Assembly: GCA_023375675.1 (NCBI GenBank)
Contig: JALQBC010000011.1
Span: forward strand, 744,001 to 808,000
DNA: 64,000 nt
From: Cytospora piceicola
Lineage: Eukaryota > Ascomycota > Sordariomycetes > Diaporthales > Cytosporaceae
Reading direction: 5' to 3'
Positions 32,758-44,822 of the stretch are shown here, piece after piece (the stretch's first letter is position 1; each line of letters starts with the position of its first letter). A model generated the notes under the pieces. The model had not been told where the DNA came from and searched no databases. It was given only the letters and a program-made list of their open reading frames with translations. A program made the translations under genes and the position numbers.

Positions 32758-35700
32758 GAAAGTAAAGTAAGTGTATTTAGTAAGTCTGTTTATAGTAATT
32801 AAAATAGTATTAAATAATACCTTAGTTATTAGTTCTTTAAACTTTAATAGTTTAATAATAAATTTATTATTACTAGCCTTTATAGTTTTATTATAACTAG
32901 TAAAACTTTAAGCGCTTTATAAAGCTTATATTGTTTTACCTTACCTTTATAATAAATATTTTATTCTTTAAATACTATTATAATATATTATTATATTTTA
33001 AGAAATTTATAATATTATCGAATCTTTTTAGGTATTAAGGCGATTCTTTAATATCGATATATTAATACCTTATATATAGCGAAACAGTGTAAGGCTAAAA
33101 GTTACTTAACTTAAAGCTTACGTATAGATTAAATAGACTTTCTGTACCTAGTATTTAAAACTTTAATCGAAAAGGGCTTATTTACACTTAAGCTTTCCCT
33201 TTCTTTCCTCTTTAATTAAAATGCTTATATTATATTGGAATTACAGCTTTACCTTTATTATTTTAATATATTATAATATTATATATTTATAAAATAAGGT
33301 TACTTTTTAAGTCTTTTAAAATTAAAGTCTGTTTACTTAAAAGAGTATACTATCCTTTTTAAAAAGTTTTTCTTGTTTTTTAAATATAAGTTTCTATTAA
33401 AACTATTTAAGTTTTATTTCTTATTTAAAATCTATATTAACTTAGAAAGTAACGTTTAATTATTTAAGTTCTTAAATAAAAATACTATAGTTATTTAATT
33501 TAAAAATACTTTATATTTTTTATATAATATTTTATTAATAATTTAAACATTTACTTTAAATATTTATAATATTATTACCCGTTCCTTTATAATAATAAAG
33601 CTTTATATCGAACTATAATATAAATTCTACTTATTATACTTATTATTTATTAAAACCTTTAATAGTTATAAATATTATTAAGGTTTTATAATTTTATTAA
33701 GCTTCTTTAAAATAAATATAACTAAATATAGTTTACTATTTTTATTTTATTATCTAACTTATTCTTTAAATACCTTTTATACTTTTATAGTTTTATTAAA
33801 TAATATATCTTTATTTATAAAATTAATAAAATATATTATATATTTATTATAACTTTTAATAAATTATCGGTAAAACTTTATAAATCTTAAAAAGCTTTTA
33901 ACTTTTTAAAAGTTAATAAGTTTAAGTTAGTTTTTAACTATTATAATCTTTAAGTTTTATATTTAAATTTCTTTTAATACAATAGTATATTTAAAAAAGT
34001 TTACTTTTATAATATAAAATAAACTTTTCTTTAGTTTTATTAATAGTTTTATACTTTATAGTTTATTTAATACTTAATATATATTCTCTTAATACTAACC
34101 TTTATTTTTAAAGTAAATAATATTATTATTAAGGTATATAAAAATAAAAATATTTAAATATTCTTATAATATATAATTAATTATAACTTAAAATATAATT
34201 AAAGTATTAATAAGTATAAATAGCTTTACTATATACTTATAGTATCTATAGTATATTATAAACGCTATTTTCGATTTACTTTCTTTTTTATTTTAATTAA
34301 GTTATAACCTTTTTTTAAATTTAAAAATATAAACAGTTTTACTTTATATAGTTTATTTTTAAGTTTTATAATTAAAGGTAAAAGGAAACGGTTTTTAATT
34401 ATAATTTTCTTAAGTTATTAATAGTAGATATATAATTTAAAGTTTCTGTTTATTTTTAAAATAAATAAGATTAAATATTCTATTAGCAATATTAAAATTA
34501 TTATATATAACCTTCTATTAAGTTCTTATTTAAATAATTTTAAAGTATTTTAAGTTAGTCTTTATTTAACTTATAAATATATTAAAACTTTAGCTATATT
34601 CTTTCTTTTAAAAGTATTATATAGTTTTATTAAGTATATTTAAGTAGTTTAATGTTTAAAACTTTTAAGAATAGTTTAGTATTTTTATAAAATTACTTAA
34701 TAATATACTTTTTAAGGCTTTAGTTTACCTTTTTAGCTCTTTAAAAGTACTTTAAAACCGTTAAAGTAGTTCTTATATCTAGTTAACTATTTCTTTATAT
34801 TTATATTATTAGTTTTAACGTAATACTATTTTTCGTTATAATATTATAATCGTTCTTATTACTATTAGCTTAGCTTTATACTATATTTATATTTTATATT
34901 TATATCTTTTAAAACTTTAAATAAATTAAAGTATAATTATTAATTATCGTTTTATTTTAGCTATATTTACTTTTTTATTTATATATTCTTACCGTTATTT
35001 TATTATTTTTAAAGGTATTTATATAATACTTAATTTATTTAAAAGTATTATCGATCCTTTTTTAATAATATAATTTATCTTTAAAATATCTTTCTTTAAT
35101 ATAGCTTTTAAATCTTATATAGTTAGTTTTTTAAACTTTTTTAAAAGTATTATTAAGTATATTTAAGTATTACTTTTTAAAGCTATCTTTAAAACTTAAA
35201 CTCTTTTATACTATATTATTAATTATCTTTTTAATTAAAATATAACTTAATTAATTAATTCGGCTAATAATCTAATTAATATATATATTATACCTTTTAA
35301 ACTATATAATACTTAATATTATATTATAATTTAAAATATTTTTAATATTAAAGCTAAAAGGTTTATAATATTATTTAATAATAATAATAAAATAATTAGT
35401 TTTATTATTAATCTATCTGTTATTAAAAGTAATATTAGTTTTTTCGATTATTTTTAATTAATATAGTTTTTTATATTAAGCTAGCTTATATTAATTAACT
35501 AATTACTTTAAAAAAAATAAAGTTCTTTTAAACAGTATTATTTAATAGTATATATAATTTAATATTACTAACTTATATTTATAATTATAAGTAATTATAG
35601 TTATTAACGTTTATTATACTAAAGAGCCTTCTTAGTTTTTTATTATTAAATAATTCTTTTCTTATAATTTAAGTAGTTTTTTTACTTAATTTAGTATTTA

Positions 35701-36447
35701 CTATATTAATTACTATAACTTAAAGTTAAGGTATTAAAGGGGTTATATAGTTAAAAGTTATATATAACCTAAGTAAGGCTAGTATATTAGAACAGACAGA
35801 ATCTTTATAAAAAAGTTTTAACTAACTAAGGTAACTTATTAAGGTTAAGGTTATTAAGAGGTTAACTTGAAAGACTTATAAGCTAACCTTTTAAATCTTA
35901 TATTAAAACTTAAAAAACTCGATAATAAAATTATTAAGCTATATTAAAAAGTCGGATATATATTATAGCTATTACTACTATTTAAATAGCTTTTATAGTT
36001 ACTTTTTAGTTATTAATTTAATTATTATTCTTATAATAAGTTTTATTACCTTTTAATTATTATAATAAATAAGCTTAAAGTATTTGCTTAAAAGACTATA
36101 TATATATTCTACTAATAATATTAACCTTACTAGTTATAACATATACCTTTATAAAGGTTATACTATAATTATTATACTAATTCTTTAACTCGGTTTTATT
36201 TTTCTTTAAAAGATATTACCTTTTTTAGTTCTTCTTTTTAAAAGAATTATTTTAAAACCTTTTATTTAAAAACAGATATTTTAAAGCTTTAAGTTAGTTA
36301 TATAATAGTCTTTTTTATTCTTAAGTCTTTATTACTTTATCCTAATTTATATATTTAAATTAAGAATAAATATAATAAGTATCTATAAAATAGTCTTTAA
36401 ATATAGAATTTATTTTAATATATAATAAAAGATAGCTAACTTTATTA
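32758..36447. other. AT-rich degenerate repeat DNA, not assigned
   Basis: No open frame of note; stops TAA and TAG are dense in all frames, and TA dinucleotides dominate. A segment at about 33,060-33,195 closely resembles 59,510-59,655 in the same orientation, so at least part belongs to a dispersed repeat. I could not identify a transposon family. Confidence 0.5.
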
Positions 36448-36654
36448 GAGAACGGAGATTCGCACTGCCAGTATAGAGATTCGCACTGCTGCGATGTATA
36501 GTACCTGAATCAGAAAGCCCTGTCGCTGCAGATTGATCTGATTGGCTAGACGAAGGCTGCCTTAGAGACAGTAACTGATTGAAGCGACTGATTGAAGCGA
36601 CTGATTGAATTGATTAAAGGGATTGATTTTAATTAAAGCGATTGATTTGAACTT

Positions 36655-36788
36655 ATTGAATTGAACTGATTGAATTGAACTGATTGAATTGAACTGATTG
36701 AATTGAACTGATTGAATTGAACTGATTGAATTGAACTGATTGAATTGAACTGATTGAATTGAACTGATTGAATTGAACTGATTGAATG
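36655..36788. repeat. 14-bp minisatellite, about 9 copies
   Basis: Head-to-tail GATTGAATTGAACT units, almost identical, ending at the run of N. Copy 3 of the same mobile element has only about two such units, so the array expanded or contracted between copies. Units have no spacers, so it is not a CRISPR array. Confidence 0.92.
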
Positions 36789-36883
36789 NNNNNNNNNNNN
36801 NNNNNNNNNNNNNNNNNNNNNNNNNNNNNNNNNNNNNNNNNNNNNNNNNNNNNNNNNNNNNNNNNNNNNNNNNNNNNNNNNNN
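36789..36883. other. Assembly gap (95 N)
   Basis: Run of N inside the minisatellite of the hAT-like element; the gap probably reflects an array that could not be assembled, so its real length is unknown. Confidence 0.98.
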
Positions 36884-37025
36884 GAATTACTAATTGAGTT
36901 AAAGTGGTTAAGTTGCTAGCTAATCAGATTAATCTGCAGCGACAAGGGCCTTTACTCGATGTACAGTACAAGGCAGCAGTGCGAATCTCTATACTGGCAG
37001 TACGAATCTCCGTTCTCCTTTATTA

Positions 37026-37929
37026 AAGTTAAAGATAACAGAATGCTTTAAGTTTCTTTTATCTATCTTATAGTAATATTTAAGAATATCGATAAGTTAA
37101 TAAACTTTTAAAATTTAGATATTTATATACCGGTATAAAAAAAGTTATTTTATACCTTTTAAAGGTAAGATATTTTATATCTGTTATTAATGTTTAAGAT
37201 TTAAATAACTTATAATAACTATATAATATATTATAAAGATAGGTAAAATAACTTATTATATTATACTTTTAATTTAAAAGTAACTAGTATAGTTATTTTT
37301 AAATTAGTTTTATATATAGTTAAGTAAGTATTATTATTATAAATAGTAAAATCTGTTACCTTTATTAAAAAATAATATAAGTTTTTAAATATATATTAAA
37401 CTAATACTAGGTTTTCTTTAATTATTTGTAATATATATTAATACCTTTTACTTTATAAAGTTACTTATAGTATTATTATTAATCTATTTATTAAAGTCTT
37501 TAATATGTTTTTAAACGCCTTTTAAGCTTATATTATTAAATAGCTAAAGATATTATAATCCTTATTTTTAAATCGTATTATTAATAATATCGACTATAGC
37601 TTTTTTATCTTTAATAAATCCGATAATTTACTATTTATTATCTTATAGTATTTTGTTTTTAATATATAAGTTATAAGTTAATTTAAAGAGTTCTTTTTAA
37701 AAGGTTACGATATAGCTAAAGCTTACTTTTACCTTAGTTTCTTAAACATTTAAAATCGGAATAATATTAATATATAAGCTTTTAATAATACCTCGCTCCG
37801 GTATTTTCGTAAATATCCTTAAAAGGTTTTATTTTTTAAAAATTCTTCTTTTACTACTCTAGTAATATAATCGGTATTAGAATAGTTTAAGTTACTATTT
37901 TTAATTACTATATCGTATAGTCGTTTTTA
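37026..37929. other. AT-rich degenerate repeat DNA, not assigned
   Basis: Continuation of the interior of the inverted-arm structure after the hAT-like insertion. Stops are frequent in all frames and I see no gene. Confidence 0.5.
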
Positions 37930-38985
37930 TCTACTTACTAAGAACGGCGGTAAAATAGCTTACCGAGAAGGCCTTTTATTAAGAAGGATTAGAAACTTAA
38001 TAACTAAATATACCGCTTAAGCTACTTCAGATACAATAAAGTAACGCTTAAAAGGCGTTACTCTACGTTATACTATCGTCTCCTTCGCAGCCTTAAACCG
38101 CGAAATAATTAACTAAGTAACTAACTTATTATTTAATATATTTATTTACTTATTTAGTTACTTACTTACTAGTTAATTTAATAGCGAATGTACTAGCTAA
38201 CTTACTTACTTACTTACTTACTTAATAAATAACTAATTAAATTACTAACTACCTTACTAACTAACTTATTAGCTAACCTACTAGCTAACCTACTTATTAT
38301 TTAACTTCCTTATATACTTATTTACCTACTAGCTAATTTACGTTTTAAATATAATAGCTATTTATTATATATATTTACTTACTTACTTATAACTTAACTT
38401 ATTTATAAACTTACTAACCTACTTACTTACTTATTAACTTAATTCGAATCTAAAGGCTTATATAAGCCTTCGGTAGAAAGGAAGGGAAGGGAAGGCTAAG
38501 GTTTAAGTTAAGAACCTTAAGAACCTAGGGAATAAAAGCTATTAGCTTTAATAGTAACCCTACCTTAAGGGATACGATTTAATTAAATATACCGTTTAAT
38601 AGCCCTTTTTCTACAGATTTAGATTTAAGTAAGCGTTTGTTAATCGGATTAAAACTCGAGCGTACATCTTAGTTCGAAGCTAAGGTCTTCTGTAGACGGC
38701 CTTATCGTAAGTCCGACCTTATTTAAGCCTTAAAGTGACTGTGAGTCTTCCGGCAGGCATTAAAAGGCCTTATAAGTTCTAGTTCTCTTAGCCGTTTAAC
38801 GGTTAAAATCACTGCTTTTAGCAGCTAATCAGATCCTTTAGACAGGTGCTGCAGCGAATTAGCATAGTTATAATTCAGAGCTAATCAGAATTAAAAACAG
38901 GTAGTATAAATCTTAAGGGCAACAATTTCTGTGTGCTCGCTCGCCTTATAAAACAAACATCAACCTTCTTAACAGAAGGTATAGT
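37930..38985. repeat. Right inverted arm of the 30.9-39.0 kb structure
   Basis: Reverse complement of most of 30,885-32,640, with one rather than three copies of the ~221-bp unit and a shorter (CTTA)n array. It ends at AACCTTCTTAACAGAAG, the mirror of the left terminus. Differences from the left arm are mostly C/T and G/A plus array-length changes. Confidence 0.75.
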
Positions 38986-38999
38986 ATTTTAACTTTGTT

Positions 39000-41900
39000 T
39001 ACTTAATTCTTTATATTACTATAATACTTTACTTAATAGTATTATCTTTATTAACCTATACTACCGTTAGTTTAATACTGACTAAGTTTTTAACTTTTTT
39101 AAATAATAAGATATCTTATATAATTAGGTTATTATTAAAGATTGTAACGCCGTTTATTAGATATAGTAGTTAAACTATAGCCGGTATTCCGGCCTCGAAA
39201 ACCGAATTGCTATATAAGCAGATAATATTAGACTTATAGTCTTTAATCTTTTTGCTTTAATATAGAACCTCGGTAATATAAATATCCTTTATCTTCTTTA
39301 ATACTTTAAAAGCTTTTATATAGGTTTTCTACTTACTATATATAAAGTCCGACTATATTACTTTTTAAATAACAGTTTTAATCGGTATACCTTGTTACCT
39401 GAAGGCCTTTTACTTATACTTCGACTTTATTTAAAACGCTAAGTTTATTTAACTTATAAAACGCTTTATAGCTACTCTTTTTTAAAACTTAAACACCTTT
39501 ACATAATTCGATACCTTTATTACTAGCATTATAACCTTTTTATAAAACTATTTTAGGCTATTAAGAAACTAATATCTGGTTTCGGCTATATTATTATATA
39601 GTAAACCTTAAACTATTATACTATATATTAAACTGTATTAGTTACGCTTACTTTAAACCTTGTTTTATACGCCGCTAGTTATAAGCTATAATATAATATA
39701 CTAAATAGTAATACTAATAAAGATAGATTATATTTACTATAAACGATAATTAAATCTTTTATATTATTAAATAATATCGATTTACAGATACTTTTTACTT
39801 TCCTTTATTTATATACAATACTATAACTATTACTACCTTTTTAAGAAAGGTAAAGTATTTATATACTTTTATCTTATACTGCTTTTCAGTTAACTAAAAT
39901 ATTTTAAACTTTTAAAAACTAGCTATTTTAAAACTAGCCTAGTTTTTTATAAGTATACATATATCGATAAAGTAAAAATATATTATATCGGCTTATATAA
40001 TATAGCTTTAAACCTTAACACTATTCTTATATATTTACTTACTTTAGTATAGCTTAGTATTAAAAAAGCTGTCCGGACTTTATATAAAAGATACTTTACT
40101 TTTAAATACTACTTATATACCTTACTATAAGCAGAAGTTATTATATTTTTCTAAATAAAGTAAATCGAACTACTTTACTTTTAATTTATACTACTTAATC
40201 GCTTTATTCTTTTATTTTAATAAAAGCTTAAACACACTCGTTATATAATATATATTTACTTTTATTATTTGTTATCAACGTTTTATATTATATTATTTCA
40301 GTATACTTTTTAAATAATTTATTATAAACTTAGCTATTTAATTTCCTTTAATATCGAAATTAACCTTTAATAAGGCATTATAGCTTTTATTGTAATAATA
40401 AATATTTAAAGCGTTTTTAACGTAATACTTTTAAACTAACTTATTTTATACTTTTATTAATAAGGTTAGCCTTTATACTTTATTCTATAAGTTTACTTTT
40501 TTATTATTAACCGATCGGTATTAGTACGGTTTAAAAGTATTTATACCGCTACTTATCCCTTTATTTATAGCGTCTTATAAAGGTATTTAGCCCTTTTAAT
40601 TCTATATATACTTTATCTTTCCTTTATTACTTTATAAACCTGTTTCTTCTTATTATCTTACACTAATAATGTCGTGTTATTTTTAAATAAGCTAAAATAC
40701 AGCCGCAATATTTCACGCTATTCTTTAAAGAATTAAAGGATATTTCAAACTAAAAATAAAATAATACTATTACCTTTACCTTAAATAAATTCGAATTACT
40801 TTATTTTCCTTAAGCTAGCTTTACTAGCTTTTATAAAATATAAACCGGCTTTTTAGTTATATTTTTTAGTATTAAGCCGGTTTATTAGCTTTAAGTTTAC
40901 TTTAACTTCTTATTTTCTTTTTACTTATATATTAAAATTTAAGCTATTAGAGCTTATTATATAGCTTTTTACCTTTATACCTTTAATTATATATTTCTTT
41001 TAAAGATAATATATAAAGCTATTCTAGCTTATATACTTTTTATAATTTTTTATAGCTAAAGTTTAAGCGAAAGGATTACATAAGCTTAATACCTATATAG
41101 TTAACGAAATACTATTTATATAATAATATAAATATTTTAAAGATATTAATAAAGCTATATATACTATTATTAAAACTGTTATTTCGGTTTAGTATACTAC
41201 TTTTATTATTATATTTTATTATAATAATAAACCTTTTTTTACTAAAGGGTTTAACTTAATAAGTTTAAATTTAAACTAGTTTTAATTTTTATACATTAAA
41301 TAAAAATTACTTTTTGTCTTTTTATTTATATAAACTTTTTTTATATCGGGTTTACCTAGAAAAGAGAACGATTTACTTTTACTTTTACTTTTATTTTATA
41401 ACTATTAACTTATAATAGCTTTCGGGACTAGCTTTTCTTAATAGTTAACTTACTTTCGTACTTACTTACTATATAGTAATCTCTTTATTTATATTTTATA
41501 GTAAGCTATAAGGTAAACTATATTATAATAATATAATACTTCTCGGCTTATAATACTTAGTTTTTCTTTATTTTAAAGGTTTTATTATAAAAGGTAATAC
41601 CGATTAAAGTTTTATAACTTATTAAAACGATATACGTATTTACTATAACAGTAGCGTTTTTTTATACTTAGAAGTTTTTAATATAAGAACGGAGATTCGT
41701 ACTGCTAGTCTAGAGATCCGCACTGCTGCCTTCTACTGTACATCGAGTTAAGGCCCTTATCGCCGGAGATTAATCTAGTTATTTAGCAACTTAACCACTT
41801 TAATTTAATCAGTTTAATTTAATCATTTTAATTTAACCAGTTTAAATTAATCAGTTTAAATCAATCGCTTTAATTAATTTAATCAGTCGCTTTAATCAGT

Positions 41901-42040
41901 TACTGTCTTTAAGGCAGCCTTCGTCTAGCTAATTAGATTAATCTGCAGCGATAGGCGAATCTCCGTTCTCTTTAATATTAAAATCTAAAACGTTTTTAAA
42001 GCTATTAGCTAAGCTTTAATAATATACTTTATAATTATAA
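39000..42040 (+). pseudogene. Degenerate Tad-like LINE, copy A (5'-truncated)
   Basis: Plus-strand remnant collinear with the LINE at 60.1-64 kb. The region near 39,135 matches the endonuclease 'GDFNA' area there, and the block around 40,160 (AAAGTAAATCGAACTAC) matches the reverse-transcriptase 'K.NKSDY' area at about 63,325. It begins inside the endonuclease domain right next to the end of the inverted arm, so its 5' part is missing. An hAT-like MITE interrupts it at 41,685-41,970. All frames are broken by many stops. Confidence 0.72.
41685..41970. mobile_element. hAT-like MITE, copy 2 (286 bp, internally deleted)
   Basis: Opposite orientation to copies 1 and 3. It starts AAGAACGGAGATTCG and ends CGAATCTCCGTTCTC. 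It is flanked by an exact 8-bp duplication TTTAATAT (41,677-41,684 and 41,971-41,978). The right terminal repeat lost its inner half, and the internal minisatellite is replaced by degraded TTTAATTTAATCAG units with the same ancestry. Inserted in LINE copy A. Confidence 0.87.
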
Positions 42041-42085
42041 GAGCGAGGATTCGTACTGCCGAGGTAAGGAATCGTACTTCTGCTA
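42041..42085. repeat. Single terminus of a related TIR element
   Basis: GAGCGAGGATTCGTACTGCC followed by a second GGAATCGTACTTCTGC block. The doubled 'GGATTCGTACT' layout is the same as in the MITE ends but the sequence differs, so it looks like one end of a sister family. A similar terminus is at 59,654-59,695. No matching opposite end seen nearby. Confidence 0.55.
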
Positions 42086-42156
42086 TATACTATACATAGC
42101 CTGCACGAGCTACCTAGGCTATAGTAAGGCTAGGCTATATAGCTAGTTTAATTAAT

Positions 42157-42525
42157 GAGAACGGAGATTCGCACTGCCAGTATGGAGATTCGTACTGCTG
42201 CGATGTATAGTACCTGAATCAGAAAGCCCTATCGCTGTAGATTAATCTGATTGGCTAGACGAAGGCTGCCCTGGATACTAAATTATAACGTTTGACAGCA
42301 ACTGATTGAAGCGACTGATTGAATTGATTGAAGCGATTGATTTGAATTGATTGAAGCGATTGATTTAAACTCATCGAATTGAACTGATTGAATTGAACTG
42401 ATTGAATTAAAGTGGTTAAGTTGCTAGCCAATCAGATCAATCTGCAGCGACAAGGGCCGTAACTCGATGTACAGTACAAGGCAGCAGTGCGAATCTCTAT
42501 ACTGGCAGTACAAATCTCCGTTCTG
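42157..42525. mobile_element. hAT-like MITE, copy 3 (369 bp, best preserved)
   Basis: Terminal inverted repeats 42,157-42,201 and 42,481-42,525, flanked by an exact 8-bp duplication TAATTAAT (42,149-42,156 and 42,526-42,533). The interior has GATTGAAGCGA and GATTGAATTGAACT units, and the same CGCTGNAGATTRATCTGATT inverted block as copy 1. It has no coding capacity, so it would need a transposase supplied elsewhere. Confidence 0.9.
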
Positions 42526-42533
42526 TAATTAAT

Positions 42534-44399
42534 AGCCTTCCGGCTACTATTAAAACTGCGTAACTATTATAGGCGATATCGCTATTATTTCTAATTGTAT
42601 AAAGACAAACCTATTTCTGTTATAATCGTAAGATTATCGGCTATTATATATGCTAAAGTAGTTGTTTATATATCTTACAGTATATATTAACGCCCTTAAG
42701 CTAAACAATAACCTAATTATAGCGTCCGAAATTACTTTATAAACCTTATAGACTAAAGCGACGATATAGTCGCTTATATAGCTGTCTATATAATTAGCTC
42801 GGCTTTAAAACTCTCGATAAAAGTAATAATACAGTTTAAACTATTAATACTAATACCGAAAGCCTTCGGTATCCTCTTTATACCTTTACGCTATCTTTTA
42901 GCTAATAAATAACCTCTTAAAACCGTAAAAGATCCGGCTATAAATAATGTCAGATTATTTCTTAAGCTTATAGGCTGCCTACGCTTTAAAGCTTAAGCTA
43001 GTAGCGATAAATCGCTATCGCGTTTATCTATCTATATAAAGCTATTACTTAGCTTTTATTTAAAGTTTACCTGTTAGACTTACGATAAGGTCTGCTTACT
43101 CTTATCCTTAGCCTTCTTACTTAAAAACCTTATATTTAAAGCTGTTTTTTAAAATATTATAACTACGTTAAAAATACCTTACTCGGTTACTACAAAGGTA
43201 GTTATATTATAAGAGCGGCTATAGGTAACGACGATAAAAAATAGTTTATTAATTATAAAGAAGAGGTTATAGTTAGCGAAGTTATAATTTAGCTAATAAA
43301 GGTAATTAAAATCTTCTCTTTTAAAATACCGTTTAAGGTTCTTAATAATATTCTGGAAAAGTTAGTACTTATAAAGCATTTTATAATAAGCCTATTAACT
43401 ATAGTTATCATTATATTCTATACGTTATCGTTAATACTAATAAACGAAAAAGGCTAGCTTATAATAACGTTTTATATAATTTAGCTTACGTTTTAAATAT
43501 TATTATAGCAGATCTTTTATTTAAATACGGCCGATATAGCTTAATAGCTAAACCTTAATCTATTTACTTTTTTTAAAATTTTATATTAATAGGCTATAAA
43601 GTTAAAAGCGTAATCGATATAGTCGGATAAGTAAATAACAGTACTATACCTTTATAAATAAAGTTATATATAACTTAAAGCTATAACTTTTATAAACTTT
43701 ATAACCGGCTTATTTAGCTACGATAGCTTTATCGTTATTTATATAATATCTTTTTTAAGTATATAATAATCTTAATTTAGTTTATAAACTAAGATTATAG
43801 CCGGCCTTACGCCTTATCGTATACCTCCTACCGAAAGCTTATACTTTATAAAGCAAACTAAATTAAATAAACCTTATCTTATATATAGTATCGCTATAAG
43901 TATAATAGCCGGTATCGAAATGTAACGGCGGGTAAGCGCGTTTAAACTATAAAAACATTTACGTTATTGTTTTTATATTATTCGATATCGTCGGTATTAA
44001 ATTATAAGTTAAAGTTGTTATTGTTTTTAAGGTTTAACTAGCCTTAGTTTTATAAGTTTGTTTTACTTTTATATTATATTTAATACTACGTTTATATTAT
44101 TATAAAAATATATAACTAATACTTTATTTTCTTTATTATCTGCTTACTTTCTTTATTTTAACATGTACCGTTAAATACTTATTCTGCTACATTAATAACG
44201 GTATCGTTATAATTAGTAATAATAAAAGATAGATTGTCGAGATTATAATTAATAAAAAGTCGCTTTTATTATTCTAATAGTTAATAAAAGTCTTTTTCGT
44301 ACTTATTATTAATAAAGCTTTAAAAAAGATAACGATCTTTTTTATATAAGATATACTTATAGTTTAAAAGAATAGTGTTTTTTTAATTAATACTATATA
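42534..44399. other. AT-rich repeat remnant, probably 3' part of LINE copy B
   Basis: Frames are full of stops. Position argues that it continues the minus-strand LINE whose verified sequence reaches 44,400, but I could not follow similarity to the other LINE copies here. A different element is possible. Confidence 0.4.
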
Positions 44400-44614
44400 T
44401 ATATTTATAAGCTTATCAGGTTCCGAATCGTTAAAGCTATTATATTTATTATAATATAACTTAAAATATATTATTAATATTACTAACTTTATCGATATTA
44501 TTAAAGTGTTTATATTGTTATATAAATATTATTTCGTTAGTTATAAAGGTATTAAGCTTATATAAGCCTTTTATTTAAAATTCGGCTATAAAAAAGCTAT
44601 TAAAAGAACGTAAG
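44400..44614 (-). pseudogene. Degenerate Tad-like LINE, copy B, part downstream of the LTR insertion
   Basis: Reverse complement aligns by eye with LINE copy A at about 41,000-41,150, for example CTTAATACC..AACGAAATA.TATTTATATAA. Together with 52,195-54,560 it forms one LINE interrupted by the LTR retrotransposon. Across the junction the spliced sequence runs collinear with copy A after removal of one GTAAG. Confidence 0.72.
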
Positions 44615-44822
44615 TGTGGCAGCGCACATAGGGTCCAGACCCTTTACAGATTGCCTGCCGGCTGCGTGCCTGCCGGCTGCGTGCTTGCCGGCTGTGCTTA
44701 ACCGCCTGGTAGAATGCCTAGTTACCTCGGGGATTCTGCAGGGCCCTTTAGATAGTTTACTTTTAGAAAGTAATACACTTAAACAGTATAATAAAACACT
44801 ATACCTTAACGTATCTTCTATA
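44615..44822 (+). repeat. 5' LTR (208 bp)
   Basis: Begins TGTGGCAGC and ends TCTTCTATA. It contains three tandem 15-bp TGCCTGCCGGCTGCG units (44,652-44,696), an unusual GC-rich island in this block. It matches the 3' LTR without indels; my hand alignment gives about 22 differences, all transitions. Confidence 0.92.

Larger units (their letters stand above)
36448..37017. mobile_element. hAT-like MITE, copy 1 (minisatellite and assembly gap inside)
   Basis: Non-autonomous DNA element with 45-bp terminal inverted repeats, 36,448-36,492 and 36,973-37,017, which match at 44 of 45 positions by eye. Inverted similarity continues inward through a CGCTGCAGATTRATCTGATT block. It is flanked by a perfect 8-bp direct duplication CTTTATTA (36,440-36,447 and 37,018-37,025), the length typical of hAT-superfamily insertions. 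No coding capacity. The centre is an array of GATTGAATTGAACT units running into 95 undetermined bases, so the true length is unknown. Confidence 0.88.
30885..38985. mobile_element. Composite element or repeat nest bounded by kilobase-scale inverted arms
   Basis: Sequence starting at about 30,885 (GTTAGGAAGGTTGATGTTTG) reappears as its reverse complement ending at about 38,985. I can follow the match by eye through the arms, including the 'GCACCTG/GCTGCAGC' segment, the 'ACGCTCGAG' segment and the CCGCTTAAGGCTG segment. The left arm runs to about 32,640 and the right arm back to about 37,930. A third copy of the terminal ~118 bp, in the same orientation as the right end, sits at about 32,640-32,757, so the left arm alone could be a 1.9-kb TIR element. 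Interior DNA (32,760-37,930) is RIP-like, with no coding signal I can assign, and carries an hAT-like insertion. Family and target duplication unresolved. Confidence 0.6.

Noticed and set aside
36655..36788. Possible CRISPR array
   Set aside because: Units of 14 bp are head-to-tail with no spacers, inside a transposon of a fungal genome; it is a minisatellite.
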